Below, in pieces: positions 15,828 through 24,837 of a stretch of 64,000 bases of DNA. A program made the translations under genes and the position numbers. The number at the start of each line of letters is the position of its first letter. Positions within the stretch are counted from its first letter, which is position 1. This DNA comes from Anaerotruncus sp. Its GTDB lineage: Bacteria > Bacillota > Clostridia > Oscillospirales > Ruminococcaceae. The stretch lies in contig JAETRV010000002.1 in the NCBI GenBank assembly GCA_021770005.1, positions 62,001 to 126,000 on the forward strand. The letters are read 5' to 3'. Below the pieces are notes generated by a model. That model was not told the DNA's origin, made no database searches, and worked only from the letters and a program-made list of their open reading frames with translations.

Positions 15828-17807
15828 TCATGTCAACAGCGCCTCCAAATCGGAGATTGCCCCTGACTGCCCGTATTTTTCCAATTCGCTGTGGAGCGCA
15901 AACAGCAGGTGCCGCAGGCCGACCGGCTGCCCCTCCTCCGCCGCAAGCACTGCCGAGGCGAGCGCCGCATTCTGAATGGTAGCAGGGGAAATCTTGGCTT
16001 CCCGCGCAAGCAGGGCAAAATCCAGACCGGCGGCAAGCGGTGTGCCTTTCGGGAACGCGGACCGCCAGAGGGTTAACCGGAGGGGGGCATCGGGCATTGG
16101 GAACCGGATCACCAGCCGGATGCGGCGGAGGAATGCGGCGTCAAAGCTGCCCATGAGGTTGGTCGCAAGCAGGACCATCCCTTCATGCTGCTCGATGGCC
16201 TGCAACAGGAACGAGGTTTCGGCATTGGCATACCGGTCATGGGAGGAAGCAACCTCGGTGCGCCGGGAAAAAAGCGCGTCTGCCTCATCGAAAAAGAGGA
16301 TGGCATTGCGGTCACGCGCCTGTGAAAATGCCCGTTCCAGCTTCTTTTCGGTCTCACCGATGTATTTGTCCAGCGTCTGCGAAAGGTCGATCCGCAAAAG
16401 CGGCATCCCCAGCTCGTCCGCGACTGCGTTCGCCGCCATGGTTTTTCCGGTACCTGGTTCCCCGCAGAACAGCGCAGTGACCCCGCGCCCATAGGCGAGC
16501 TTCTGCCCGAACCCCCATTCCCGATAGACCCGCTGTCCCTGCCGCGCATAGCCGCAGAGCAGCCGGAGCTTTTCCGCGGTTTCGTGCGGCAGGACCAGGT
16601 CACCCAGGCGGATACGCAGCCCGCTCTGCCCGGACACAGCCCCTTCTGGATAGAGGGCGCGCACCCCGTCAGCCACCTCCTGTACGCCGGGAGTAGATTT
16701 TCCACGTAGGGTACAGAGATGGCGCGCCGTCCCCCAGACCCGCACGATCTGCCCGACGGTTAACCGGTAGGTGGGCAGGCTTTCCCCCTGGGGGAGCGGC
16801 TGCCCGTACGCCGCCCATGCCGCATCATACTCCACACCTGTTAATGGGCCAACCGAACCGGAGAGCGGTACCGGATACCCGGGCAGCGGATGTGCCCCGC
16901 TTTCTTTTCCGGCGAGCAGAAAGAGCGGAAATGGGGGGCCGCCCAACCACCCAAGCAGCATCTCGAGCCGGCCGCGGTCGGCGGGGGTGTAGTGAAGCAG
17001 GCAAAGCACCCCGCCCGAGAGGGTCAGGGCGGCATCGAGCTCCCGGCCGGCTTCCTCTAACTGCGTACTGTCAAGCGATGCGAGCTGACGTAAATCAACG
17101 GTAATACAGCATCTTCCGATCTGATCGCAAGCCCTCTGGACAAGGCTCCTGCGCCCGCTCCCCTCCTCCCCGGTCAGGAAAAAAGCGCAAGGGGGATCCG
17201 ATGCCAGCCCCGCTAAAATCGACCGGAACGTCCCCTGATGAAGCGGCAGCCAGGACCGGCTTTCAGCGGGTGGCTCGATCCGGTACCATCTGCTTTGCGG
17301 TAATCCTCCGCCCGCCAGATACCGGACAATCCCCGGACGCAGCAACAGTGGAGTTTCCAGCAGGTTATGCGGCGCCGTCTGCGGTTCTTCCCGGAACAAC
17401 CGCCCCAGTGGCCCAGCATGAAGATCGGTAGAGCGAAAGGCGGTTTCGATCCGCACAGGATGGTGCATCCGGCAGAGTGCGAGCGCCAGATCAAAGGTGG
17501 GCACAGAGGAACCGGTGAGCGCGCGCACCCGTCCACGCAGCTCTCCGTCCAGCTCACAGCAGAGCGCGAACAACACGCAGAACGCTTCGACCCCGTTCAG
17601 CTCGAACCGCTGCCAGAGGGTCGGGAAGGTCAAATACGCAGGGCAGGGAATTTTCTCCCGCGCCGCAATCCGGGCGTCCAGCACCGCCGCCTGTTCTGCC
17701 AGCGTTTTATGATCCGCTCCCTGTTCCAGCCCCGACAGGTAGAGGCTGCATAAGGCGAGATAATCGGCCAGGTTTTCCTGATTGGTGCGGTACCCCTTGT
17801 CCGCCAT
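15828..17807 (-). CDS. Two-domain AAA+ ATPase, contractile-injection-system type
   Basis: About 659 residues. The N-terminal third is helical without a motif I know. A degenerate P-loop (FFLTGEEGSGRRSLVQ) begins a first AAA-like domain near residue 220. An intact AAA+ module follows at about 450-620: GEPGTGKT (Walker A), YIGETEKKLERAF, AILFFDEADALFSRR (Walker B), DRYANAETSFLLQ, LLATN (sensor 1) and FLRRIR (Arg finger). This C-terminal module closely matches the ATPases of extracellular contractile injection systems (Afp15-like). No tail, sheath or baseplate genes are in the window. Start at 17807 chosen for AAGGATGGG upstream. Confidence 0.82.
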   Translation of the reverse strand: MADKGYRTNQENLADYLALCSLYLSGLEQGADHKTLAEQAAVLDARIAAREKIPCPAYLTFPTLWQRFELNGVEAFCVLFALCCELDGELRGRVRALTGSSVPTFDLALALCRMHHPVRIETAFRSTDLHAGPLGRLFREEPQTAPHNLLETPLLLRPGIVRYLAGGGLPQSRWYRIEPPAESRSWLPLHQGTFRSILAGLASDPPCAFFLTGEEGSGRRSLVQRACDQIGRCCITVDLRQLASLDSTQLEEAGRELDAALTLSGGVLCLLHYTPADRGRLEMLLGWLGGPPFPLFLLAGKESGAHPLPGYPVPLSGSVGPLTGVEYDAAWAAYGQPLPQGESLPTYRLTVGQIVRVWGTARHLCTLRGKSTPGVQEVADGVRALYPEGAVSGQSGLRIRLGDLVLPHETAEKLRLLCGYARQGQRVYREWGFGQKLAYGRGVTALFCGEPGTGKTMAANAVADELGMPLLRIDLSQTLDKYIGETEKKLERAFSQARDRNAILFFDEADALFSRRTEVASSHDRYANAETSFLLQAIEQHEGMVLLATNLMGSFDAAFLRRIRLVIRFPMPDAPLRLTLWRSAFPKGTPLAAGLDFALLAREAKISPATIQNAALASAVLAAEEGQPVGLRHLLFALHSELEKYGQSGAISDLEALLT

Positions 17808-17826
17808 CCATAACCCATCCTTTCTT

Positions 17827-17936
17827 AGAGCCTGTTTAAAATCGAACGCTTTACTCCATTTTTCTCGAAAAATTGCGGAGTCTAGGGGCAGCGCCCCCGC
17901 CGCCGCGCGCGGCGGAACGCTTTCTCCGACGATCTG
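17827..17936. repeat. Dispersed repeat, copy R2
   Basis: Begins AGAGCCTGTTTAAAAT, then CTTTACTCCATTTTTCTCG, AAAAATTGC, GGAGTCTAGGGGCAGCGCCCC and a CCGCCGCGCGCGGCGG palindrome. It matches copy R3 (20442-20606, opposite orientation) almost base for base over the first 75 bases. It lies directly upstream of the AAA+ ATPase start. Confidence 0.75.
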
Positions 17937-17948
17937 GTTTTCCTGCAA

Positions 17949-17985
17949 AATCCCCCTGTTTTCCGGAAGGGAAAACAGGGGGATT
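17949..17985 (-). terminator. Rho-independent terminator of serC-serA
   Basis: AATCCCCCTGTTTTCC/GGAAAACAGGGGGATT, a perfect 16-bp stem, followed on the minus strand by TTTTGC. Confidence 0.92.
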
Positions 17986-17988
17986 CCA

Positions 17989-19155
17989 TCAGCGATAGAG
18001 GTTGACGCGGATCACGCCGTCAATGCCGCGGATTTTCTCGATCATCCCGTCATTGATCTTACCGCCCACATCGACCATCGTGTAAGCGTAGTCCTTTTTG
18101 GATTTGTTGGTCAGATTTTCGATATTGACCCCGCTCTCCGAGATGATGCTCGCGATTTGGGTCAGCATCGAGGGAATGTTGCGATGGATCACCGTGACCC
18201 GCATCCCCACGCTGCGCGGCATCGAGACCGCGGGCAGGTTGACCGAATTGGTGATATTCCCGTTCTCAAGGTAATCGACCAGCTGCGCCGCGGCCATCCG
18301 CGCGCAGTTGTCCTCGCTTTCGGGGGTAGAAGCACCCAGATGCGGGATTGCCAGCACGCCCGGATGCCCCAGCAGTTCCTCGGTCGGGAAGTCGGTCACA
18401 TAGCAGCGGATCTGCTTTTCTTCGAGCCCCTCCATCAGGTCCTCGGTGACCACCAGCTCGGCGCGTGCAAAGTTGAGCAGCCGAACCCCATGCTTCATCA
18501 TCTGGATCGACTCGGAGTTGATCATCCCCTTGGTGTCCCGCGTCATTGGGACATGCAGGGTGATAAAATCGCAGTTTTCATAAATCTCCTTGAGGCTGGC
18601 CGCGTGCTTGATGTCACGCGAGATGCTCCACGCGGTATCGACCGACATATACGGATCATAGCCATAGACCTGCATCCCAAAGTGGCGCGCGAAGTTGGCG
18701 ACCTTGACGCCGATTGCACCCAAGCCGATCACGCCCAGTTTCTTGCCAATCAGCTCCGGGCCGGAAAACCGGGATTTCCCCTGTTCTACCAATTTAGGGA
18801 CCTCTTCCCCCTCGCCCTTGAGGGTCTGCACCCACTCCATCGCGGGATAGACCTTGCGCGCCGAGATTAGCAGGCCGCAGATCACCAGCTCCTTAACAGC
18901 GTTGGCGTTGGCGCCGGGGGTGTTGAATACCACGATTCCCTGTTCGCTGCACCGGTCGATTGGAATATTGTTGACGCCCGCGCCTGCCCGGGCGATTGCC
19001 CGCAGTGTCTGGGGGAATTCCAGCTCGTGCATCGATGCCGAGCGGACCAGAACCCCATCCGGCTGATCCACATCGTCGCCGCAGAGATATTTGTTCCGGT
19101 TAAATACATCCAACCCGTGTGGGCTGATCTTGTTCAAGGTTTTGATCTGATACAT
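17989..19155 (-). CDS. serA: D-3-phosphoglycerate dehydrogenase
   Basis: A 388-residue NAD-dependent enzyme for the first step of serine synthesis, 3-phosphoglycerate to 3-phosphohydroxypyruvate. Rossmann motif GVIGLGAIGVKVANFA (about 140-155), substrate loop RAGAGVNNIP, catalytic Arg in LLNFARAELV and the Glu and His of the catalytic triad further on (IPHLGASTPESE). A C-terminal ACT domain (residues about 315-388, GMRVTVIHRNIPSMLTQIASIISE) probably mediates serine feedback. Its ATG overlaps the serC stop by one base, so the two are translated as one unit. Confidence 0.95.
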   Translation of the reverse strand: MYQIKTLNKISPHGLDVFNRNKYLCGDDVDQPDGVLVRSASMHELEFPQTLRAIARAGAGVNNIPIDRCSEQGIVVFNTPGANANAVKELVICGLLISARKVYPAMEWVQTLKGEGEEVPKLVEQGKSRFSGPELIGKKLGVIGLGAIGVKVANFARHFGMQVYGYDPYMSVDTAWSISRDIKHAASLKEIYENCDFITLHVPMTRDTKGMINSESIQMMKHGVRLLNFARAELVVTEDLMEGLEEKQIRCYVTDFPTEELLGHPGVLAIPHLGASTPESEDNCARMAAAQLVDYLENGNITNSVNLPAVSMPRSVGMRVTVIHRNIPSMLTQIASIISESGVNIENLTNKSKKDYAYTMVDVGGKINDGMIEKIRGIDGVIRVNLYR

Positions 19156-20240
19156 CAGGCGTTCTCCTCCTCAAACTTCTGCATCAGCGCGACCAGCTTC
19201 TCGACACCCTCGAGCGGCATCGCATTATAGATCGAAGCGCGCATCCCGCCGACCGAGCGGTGTCCTTTCAGGCTGACAAATCCAGCAGCCTCCGCCTCGG
19301 CAATGAACTTTTTGTCCATCTCCGCATCGCCGGTCACAAACGGCGCGTTCATCAGCGAACGATCCTCCGGCACAACCGTACCCTTGAACAGCTTGGACCG
19401 GTCGAGGAAATCGTAGAACACCTTCGCTTTGCGCTCGTTGCGTTCCTTCATCTTCTCCAGCCCGCCGACCTCGTTTTTGATCCATTCCAACACCAACTTG
19501 CAGATGTAGATGGCATAGGTGGGCGGGGTATTGTACATCGAGCCGTTCTCCGCATGGGTGGCGTAGTTGAGCATGGTCGGGGTGATCACCTGCGGATTGC
19601 CAATCAGGTCCTCGCGGACGATCACGACGGTCAAGCCCGCGGGGCCCATATTCTTCTGTGCGCCCGCGAAGAGCAGGCCAAATTTCGAAACGTCAATCGG
19701 CTGGGAGAGGATGCAGGAGGAGATGTCCGCGACCAGCGGCACACTGCCGGTATCGGGCAACTCGTGATACACGGTCCCATAGATCGTGTTGTTCATGCAG
19801 ATGTAGACATAATCCGCATCCGGGGTAAACTGGCTCTTATCCAGCTTGGGAATATAGGAAAAGTTCTGATCCTTGGAAGAAGCAACCACATTGACCTTCC
19901 CATACCGGGCAGCTTCCTGATACGCTTTATTCGCAAATGCACCGGTAATCACATAGTCCGCCTTGCCCGAACGGTTCATCAGGTTGAGAGGCACCATCGC
20001 GAACTGGGTAGACGCGCCGCCCTGTAAAAACAGAACCTTGTAGTGATCCGGGATCTGCATGATCTCCCGCAGGAGCGCCTCACAGCCCTCAATAATCGCC
20101 TCATAACGTTTGGTGCGGTGGCTCATTTCCATAACCGACTGCCCGCTACCCTGATAATCCAGCATCTCAGCGGCCGCCTTTTCCAAAACGCTCTCCGGGA
20201 GCATCGAAGGGCCTGCCGCGAAATTATAAACTCTCGCCAT
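19155..20240 (-). CDS. serC: Phosphoserine aminotransferase
   Basis: A PLP-dependent class V aminotransferase of about 361 residues, converting 3-phosphohydroxypyruvate and glutamate to phosphoserine. It begins YNFAAGPSMLPESVLEKA, has the substrate segment MSHRTKRYEAI, and the PLP lysine in LLFAGAQKNMGPAGLTVVI. The end SVGGMRASIYNAMPLEGVEKL is typical. Two ATGs are adjacent; the second (20240) is seven bases from AGGAGG and is preferred over 20243. No phosphoserine phosphatase gene is seen here. Confidence 0.95.
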   Translation of the reverse strand: MARVYNFAAGPSMLPESVLEKAAAEMLDYQGSGQSVMEMSHRTKRYEAIIEGCEALLREIMQIPDHYKVLFLQGGASTQFAMVPLNLMNRSGKADYVITGAFANKAYQEAARYGKVNVVASSKDQNFSYIPKLDKSQFTPDADYVYICMNNTIYGTVYHELPDTGSVPLVADISSCILSQPIDVSKFGLLFAGAQKNMGPAGLTVVIVREDLIGNPQVITPTMLNYATHAENGSMYNTPPTYAIYICKLVLEWIKNEVGGLEKMKERNERKAKVFYDFLDRSKLFKGTVVPEDRSLMNAPFVTGDAEMDKKFIAEAEAAGFVSLKGHRSVGGMRASIYNAMPLEGVEKLVALMQKFEEENA

Positions 20241-20304
20241 CATTTAGCCTCCTGTCATTTCAATCAGGGGTTCACCCTGCTGGTTTTGAAGTGCTTTGAC
20301 TATT

Positions 20305-20333
20305 ATTATATGGAGATTCTGCGGGATAGTCAA
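20305..20333 (-). promoter_or_regulatory. Sigma-A promoter of serC-serA
   Basis: Minus strand TTGACT (20333-20328), exactly 17 bases, TATAAT (20310-20305). The leader to serC is about 60 bases with no T-box or riboswitch motif that I can see. Confidence 0.88.
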
Positions 20334-20441
20334 TCTTCCATCCGGTCTTGCCTGTCCATACTGGAAAAATTTAAACATCTTCCACCGAATTGGCCGCGGA
20401 ATTGCGGCCGTTTCTGTGGATTTCGACACGCCGTTCCCCTT

Positions 20442-20606
20442 AGAGCCTATAAAGTTTTCCGCCGCATCTCCGCGCTAAGAGCCGCCTACGGCGGTTGCGC
20501 TCCGAAACGCTGCGCTGCGGCTTGCAGTGCGCGCGGCGGCTCTGCCCCTCGACCCTGCAATTTTTCGAGAAAAATGGAGTAAAGCTTTCCATTTTAGACA
20601 GGCTCT
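20442..20606. repeat. Dispersed repeat, copy R3, MITE-like
   Basis: A 165-base copy inverted relative to R2, bounded by short inverted ends AGAGCCTATAAA and TTTTAGACAGGCTCT. Internally GC-rich and palindromic, with the shared TTTTTCTCGAAAAATTGC core read on the minus strand. Together with R2 it suggests a non-autonomous mobile repeat. Confidence 0.7.
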
Positions 20607-20611
20607 TATAA

Positions 20612-20642
20612 AAAGTCCAGCCCCATAAAAGGGCTGGACTTT
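20612..20642 (-). terminator. Rho-independent terminator
   Basis: AAAGTCCAGCCC/GGGCTGGACTTT with a seven-base loop, then TTATAAG on the minus strand after a T run of the stem. It closes the unit ending with the gene at 20683. Confidence 0.85.
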
Positions 20643-20682
20643 CACATCTGCGCAACAGAAGAGAGGCAGAACCCACAGCAGT

Positions 20683-21261
20683 TTATGTAGCCGATGCTGC
20701 CGGGTTTTCGGAGGCCGGCTGGTCGAGGATTCCCATGAGAAGGTCGACACAGGCGGTCAGGGAATAGACGAAATCGACCCCATAAGAGGGGGCGATCTGG
20801 CGGTACTGGTCGTGCAGCTCGTTGATCTGCTCGTAGAGCGCAGCCGAATGGTCGATCTCCGCAGCATTGGCGATCAGGTCAACCGCGTGCAGCATCTCCT
20901 TGCGGCGGTACCCATAAAACTGCATCATCAGCTCATACCGAAGATGCCCCACCTTGCTCCCATTGAAGTATTCGGCATGCGCATAGCAGAAAAAATCCGA
21001 CATAAAATGGCAGAGAATGCCGAGCTGGCGGCTGTATTCCTTGACACTCATCTGTTCGCCATCTTTGGAAAGACGCTCCGCGCGCGCCATCACGAGGTCG
21101 TAGATGTCCTTTTTGAAATGGGAAAGCCTCAGCAGGCTTGGGGCGACATCCGGGAGCATATTCCAGCTTACAAAGCTGACCTTATCCAGTTCCACGCCGA
21201 GATGTTCGGTGAAATAAGCGTAGAGATACCGCCCCATTGTGAGATGTGAGAATACGTTCAA
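20683..21261 (-). CDS. Zinc-dependent phospholipase C-like protein
   Basis: About 190 residues resembling the zinc-dependent phospholipase C/S1-P1 nuclease-like family. Spaced His and Asp residues typical of the metal site are visible: NVFSHLTMGRYLY, NMLPDVAP, LCHFMSDFFCYAHAEYF, MLHAVDLIANAAEIDH. No signal peptide is visible with this start, unlike secreted PLC. The start is uncertain: a TTG at 21261 would keep the conserved N-terminus, an ATG lies at 21237, and neither has a good ribosome binding site. It follows the glycosyltransferase gene by 20 bases and probably shares its transcript. Confidence 0.65.
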   Translation of the reverse strand: MNVFSHLTMGRYLYAYFTEHLGVELDKVSFVSWNMLPDVAPSLLRLSHFKKDIYDLVMARAERLSKDGEQMSVKEYSRQLGILCHFMSDFFCYAHAEYFNGSKVGHLRYELMMQFYGYRRKEMLHAVDLIANAAEIDHSAALYEQINELHDQYRQIAPSYGVDFVYSLTACVDLLMGILDQPASENPAASAT

Positions 21262-21281
21262 TCCAACACACAGCTTTCTGT

Positions 21282-22571
21282 TCAGAATTTGTGAGAACCC
21301 GCCTGCTGAATCCCTTGGCGCAGGCTGATCCGCCCCCTGCGGTAGAGGATATGCAGGCAGACTGCGGCTGTCAGCGCATAGACAGCGAGGTTCGCCCATG
21401 AAAACTGTTCGACGAGATCGCCAAACCAAAGCGTCCAGGCTTTTGGCGGGTCGCCTGCGAACGCCTCTTCCAATACGAGAAAATGGTTAAAAAAGGTGAT
21501 TGCCGTCAACGCGGCGTAGCCCCAGAAAAGCGGGTAACTCCTGTGTATGACGCTCGCCAGAAGTGCGAACAGCAACACCGGAATCTGGTACCGTTCATGC
21601 ATCCGGGCGGTGAACAGGAACACCGTCTGCATAAACCAGAAACCCAGCAGCCAGACGCTCTTCTCGGTCGCCGTGAGATAGAAATAGGCCAATAGGAGCA
21701 GGGCGACTACCGTGGCGCAAGCGGAAAACGCGCCGACCGTGAGCGGCCCAATCAGGGAGGTCGTGACACTGGCATAGTTCAGCCCTTCCGCGCTGTAAAG
21801 GTTAAACGCGTTGAGCGAAGCCCCAGGATACCGCGCAAACCCGCCGAAATAGATACGGAACGGCAGGTCCCACCCCGAGCGGAGCATAAACGGCAGGAAC
21901 ACCGCCAATGCTACGGCAACGGCTGCACATCCCCCCAAAACTGCTCTCCGGAATGGATAACGCGTAAACAGCACCAACGCAAAGAGCGGGGCAAAATAGA
22001 GCGACTGGAACTTCATCAGGCAGGCAAACGCCATCCCCACGCTGCCCCAGACCGGTTTGCCATTGGTGAGCAGGCTAAACGAGAGCGCAAGCAGGAAGAG
22101 CATGATGCTGTCAGTCTGCCCCCAGTAGGCGGAATTGTAGAGGATGGTTGGGTTGACCGCCCAGAGCGCCGCTCCAAGCAGGCCAAACAGCTCGCCCTGC
22201 CGGCGCAGCAGCAGATAAAGCGTCGGGATTAGCGCCAGGTCAAAGAGCATCTGCCAGCCTTTGAGGGCCAACATCGCGTAGGGATGGAACTCCGAGACCC
22301 GCGGATCGGACATCACCCATCCGGTAAAATAGAGCGGGAAGAGGAACAGCGGCGGATAATCCAGATTTTCGATCCGGTCATACGCGCCGAAAAAATCCTC
22401 CAGCACGCCGGACGACCAATCGACATAATACCCCAGGTCAAAATAGTGTACCGCCGTATAGCCGAGGATCAACCGCACAAGTGCGGCTGAAAGGAGCAGC
22501 GCCGCCAGAAACACGCCCGCCTGTTTCCGGGTGAGAGGAATCTGCCATACCGCCTGTTTCTCTTTTGCCAA
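21282..22571 (-). CDS. GT-C-type membrane glycosyltransferase/mannosyltransferase
   Basis: About 429 residues with ten or more hydrophobic segments. The first loop carries HYFDLGYYVDW and NLDYPPLFLFPLYF, the acidic-residue and D-Y-P-P pattern of polyprenyl-phosphate-sugar dependent GT-C enzymes (PMT/ArnT/GT87 relatives); a later YWGQTDSIMLFL loop and MHERYQIPVL fit as well. It probably transfers a sugar outside the membrane. The open frame reaches 22613, but a TATAAT lies over 22602-22597, so I prefer the TTG at 22571 with GGGAG nine bases upstream; an ATG at 22598 is the alternative. Confidence 0.8.
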   Translation of the reverse strand: MAKEKQAVWQIPLTRKQAGVFLAALLLSAALVRLILGYTAVHYFDLGYYVDWSSGVLEDFFGAYDRIENLDYPPLFLFPLYFTGWVMSDPRVSEFHPYAMLALKGWQMLFDLALIPTLYLLLRRQGELFGLLGAALWAVNPTILYNSAYWGQTDSIMLFLLALSFSLLTNGKPVWGSVGMAFACLMKFQSLYFAPLFALVLFTRYPFRRAVLGGCAAVAVALAVFLPFMLRSGWDLPFRIYFGGFARYPGASLNAFNLYSAEGLNYASVTTSLIGPLTVGAFSACATVVALLLLAYFYLTATEKSVWLLGFWFMQTVFLFTARMHERYQIPVLLFALLASVIHRSYPLFWGYAALTAITFFNHFLVLEEAFAGDPPKAWTLWFGDLVEQFSWANLAVYALTAAVCLHILYRRGRISLRQGIQQAGSHKF

Positions 22572-22675
22572 TTTCACAATCTCCCAGTTTAAAATCATTA
22601 TATCACAAACCATCCGAAATTTACAGGGATGGAGTGATATTTATGTACAAAATTCAGAAAAATTGTGAATTACGC

Positions 22676-23263
22676 CTAAATTAGAGCGGGAAATTTGCAA
22701 CAGATTGTGAAGGTTCCCTGCTCCGCTTCCAGTCGGATGGAAAGTTCCGCATCCGCAAACGCGTTGTCCTGTTCCAGCGCTTCCAATATCTCCTGTGGGA
22801 CATCCTCCCGGTCGGAAATGCAGCCGGCCAACAGAGAATCCTCTTCCCATCGAAACCCGGTCAAGGAAGCGCCGGAAGCATCCGCCGTATCCAGAAGGGC
22901 ACAGAACCGGGCAAAAGCTCCCCTGCCGGACGGGTCGAGATTTTGGAGGGAATCGGCCATCGAATCAAAATAGTTGACCAGCAAGGCAGCGGTTTGGGGG
23001 TCGGAAACGAGCTGGGCGAGCCGTCCCTGATCGGATGGTGTGAATATCTGGGAGAATCTGCCCGGATCAGACCCGCCTGTGAGCGACTGCACAAGCTGGG
23101 TTTGCAGGATCTGCTCCTTCATCTGCTGGACCTGCCACGCGATCAGACAGCCTGCCGCCAGTACCACCACCAGCAGAAAGAGGGCGGCGGCCGTAGCGGG
23201 ACGCCGCCCGCGTACCTCAAGCAGGCGGGACGCCGCCCGCGCAACCCTTTGCCGACGGTTCAT
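22676..23263 (-). CDS. Single-pass membrane protein, unknown
   Basis: A 195-residue protein with a basic N-terminus, one helix at about 25-45 (AAALFLLVVVLAAGCLIAWQV) and an acidic extracytoplasmic domain. No motif is recognised. Its ATG overlaps the stop of the VanY-type gene by four bases (ATGA), so it is translationally coupled and may assist that enzyme. The 80 bases after it are AT-rich with no clear terminator. Confidence 0.7.
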   Translation of the reverse strand: MNRRQRVARAASRLLEVRGRRPATAAALFLLVVVLAAGCLIAWQVQQMKEQILQTQLVQSLTGGSDPGRFSQIFTPSDQGRLAQLVSDPQTAALLVNYFDSMADSLQNLDPSGRGAFARFCALLDTADASGASLTGFRWEEDSLLAGCISDREDVPQEILEALEQDNAFADAELSIRLEAEQGTFTICCKFPALI

Positions 23264-24045
23264 TCGAGCATTCCTTGCTGCTCGAGGAACTCCTCAAGAC
23301 AAAGCCCATTCCCCATGATCTCCTGTGCCGCATCGATCCCCACATACCGATAGTGCCACGGTTCAAAATCGATCTGGGTGATCTCGGTCTTGTCCGCCGG
23401 GTAGCGTAAAATAAACCCGTAATCCGCCGCATTTTCGAGCAGCCATTTTGCCGCGGCAGTCTCGGCATAGCCATCGTCCAGCCCCTGATAGGCCGGGGTG
23501 ACGATGTCTGCGGCAAGCCCGGTCTGGTGTTCGCTCCTGCCGGGATAAGCAATCAGACGGGCGGTCGCCGCAACCGCCTGGTCCTGGCTATAGCCCATCG
23601 AAAGATAGGTGTTGACGCTGTTATTGAAGTTGCGCTCCTGCGAAGAATACGGGCGATAGGCCGAGCAGACCAGCAGGGAAACCCCCTGTTCCGCCGCATC
23701 CGCGATCATCTGCCGGGCAGTTTCAGCGACACGCACATCCATCCGGTATCCATTCTGTACCTCTTCCAATTCGGGTTCATAGTCCCGGATGTCATGGTCG
23801 TAGTTGGCGAGGATCAGCGCCCACTCTTCCAACTCGAGCGGCGACTCTTCCGGTGCGGGGGGTTCCGGCACAGAAGAAGGCTCCAGTTCGGAGGAGGAAG
23901 GCTCCTCTTCCGGGACCTCCTCCCACCATTGGGAGCTCACCGGGGAGATATCCTCCGACGACTCCGCCTGTACCGGCGCCGCATGGCGCGCCTCACATCC
24001 GCCCAACAGCAGACAAGCCAACAGGAGTGCCATAACCTTTCTCAT
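23260..24045 (-). CDS. D-alanyl-D-alanine carboxypeptidase, VanY family lipoprotein
   Basis: About 261 residues. A lipoprotein signal ends LLLGGC (residues 11-16), followed by a Ser/Glu/Pro-rich linker to about residue 75. The M15B zinc peptidase domain then shows SAYRPYSSQ, the SEHQTGLAADI motif (S-x-H-x2-G-x-A-x-D) and EPWHYRYVG. By family it trims the terminal D-Ala of peptidoglycan stem peptides outside the membrane. The ATG at 24045 is chosen for AGAAGGAAA upstream and for the signal peptide; the longer frame to 24150 overlaps rsmE. Confidence 0.93.
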   Translation of the reverse strand: MRKVMALLLACLLLGGCEARHAAPVQAESSEDISPVSSQWWEEVPEEEPSSSELEPSSVPEPPAPEESPLELEEWALILANYDHDIRDYEPELEEVQNGYRMDVRVAETARQMIADAAEQGVSLLVCSAYRPYSSQERNFNNSVNTYLSMGYSQDQAVAATARLIAYPGRSEHQTGLAADIVTPAYQGLDDGYAETAAAKWLLENAADYGFILRYPADKTEITQIDFEPWHYRYVGIDAAQEIMGNGLCLEEFLEQQGMLE

Positions 24046-24089
24046 GTCATTTCCTTCTTTCACTGTTTCAAGTATGTTCCACCAGCAGG

Positions 24090-24815
24090 TCAAATATCCC
24101 CAGCTTGATATAAAATTGCGGTGATTGCGGCGAGCGGGGCGGTCTCGCACCGCAGGATGCGGTTTCCCAGCGAGAGCGGGAGCAGGCCGTTTTCCACCGC
24201 AAATGCCGCTTCGGACGGTTCAAACCCACCTTCGCTGCCAATCAGGATCGAAACCCGGCTACCAAGACGCGCCGAAAGGACCTCCCGAAGCGGCTGGTCC
24301 GCATTCTCGTAGAAAAGGAGTGCAAGCGGGTCGGCGCACATCTGCGCAACCGCCTCTCGGAACCCGATCAGTGGCGCAACCTCGGGCACCCGTCCGCGTC
24401 CACACTGTTTGGCGGCCTCAAGCGCGATCCGGTTGTACCGTTCGCACTTTTTGCGCATGGATTTATCATCTGGACGGGAGACACACCGGTGGGTCAATAC
24501 CGGCACGATCCGTCCAACCCCCAATTCCACCGCCTTCTGGACGATCGTCTCCATCTTATCCCCCTTGGGCAACGCCTGATAGAGGGTGATCCAGACCCTC
24601 GGCTCCCCGGCTGACGGCGCCACCGCCTCGACCCGCAGCTCGACCTGCTCCGGGCTGATCCGCTCGATCACGCACTGATAGTCCCGACCATCCGCGTCAC
24701 AGACGGTCAACCGTTCCCCGGTTTTCATCCGCAAGGCAAGCGCGATATGGCGCGCATCCTCGCCCGAGATCAACGCCCGTTCCCGGTCGACCCGGCCCGT
24801 AAAAAATCTGGGCAT
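24090..24815 (-). CDS. rsmE: 16S rRNA (uracil1498-N3)-methyltransferase
   Basis: A 241-residue SPOUT methyltransferase that makes m3U1498 in 16S rRNA. It starts MPRFF and has the PUA-like N-terminal domain (ISGEDARHIALALRMKTGE), then the trefoil-knot part with KGDKMETIVQKAVELGVGRIVP, RYNRIALEAAKQCGRG, ILIGSEGGFEPSE and LSLGNRILRCETAPLAA. It follows prmA by 22 bases, the usual clostridial order. ATG at 24815 chosen from the family N-terminus. Confidence 0.95.
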   Translation of the reverse strand: MPRFFTGRVDRERALISGEDARHIALALRMKTGERLTVCDADGRDYQCVIERISPEQVELRVEAVAPSAGEPRVWITLYQALPKGDKMETIVQKAVELGVGRIVPVLTHRCVSRPDDKSMRKKCERYNRIALEAAKQCGRGRVPEVAPLIGFREAVAQMCADPLALLFYENADQPLREVLSARLGSRVSILIGSEGGFEPSEAAFAVENGLLPLSLGNRILRCETAPLAAITAILYQAGDI

Positions 24816-24837
24816 CCTGTCCCCACCGCCTTTCTGG

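Noticed and set aside
20244-20304. T-box or serine-responsive leader before serC
   Set aside because: The leader is only about 60 bases and has no T-box sequence or stem; a plain sigma-A promoter is present.
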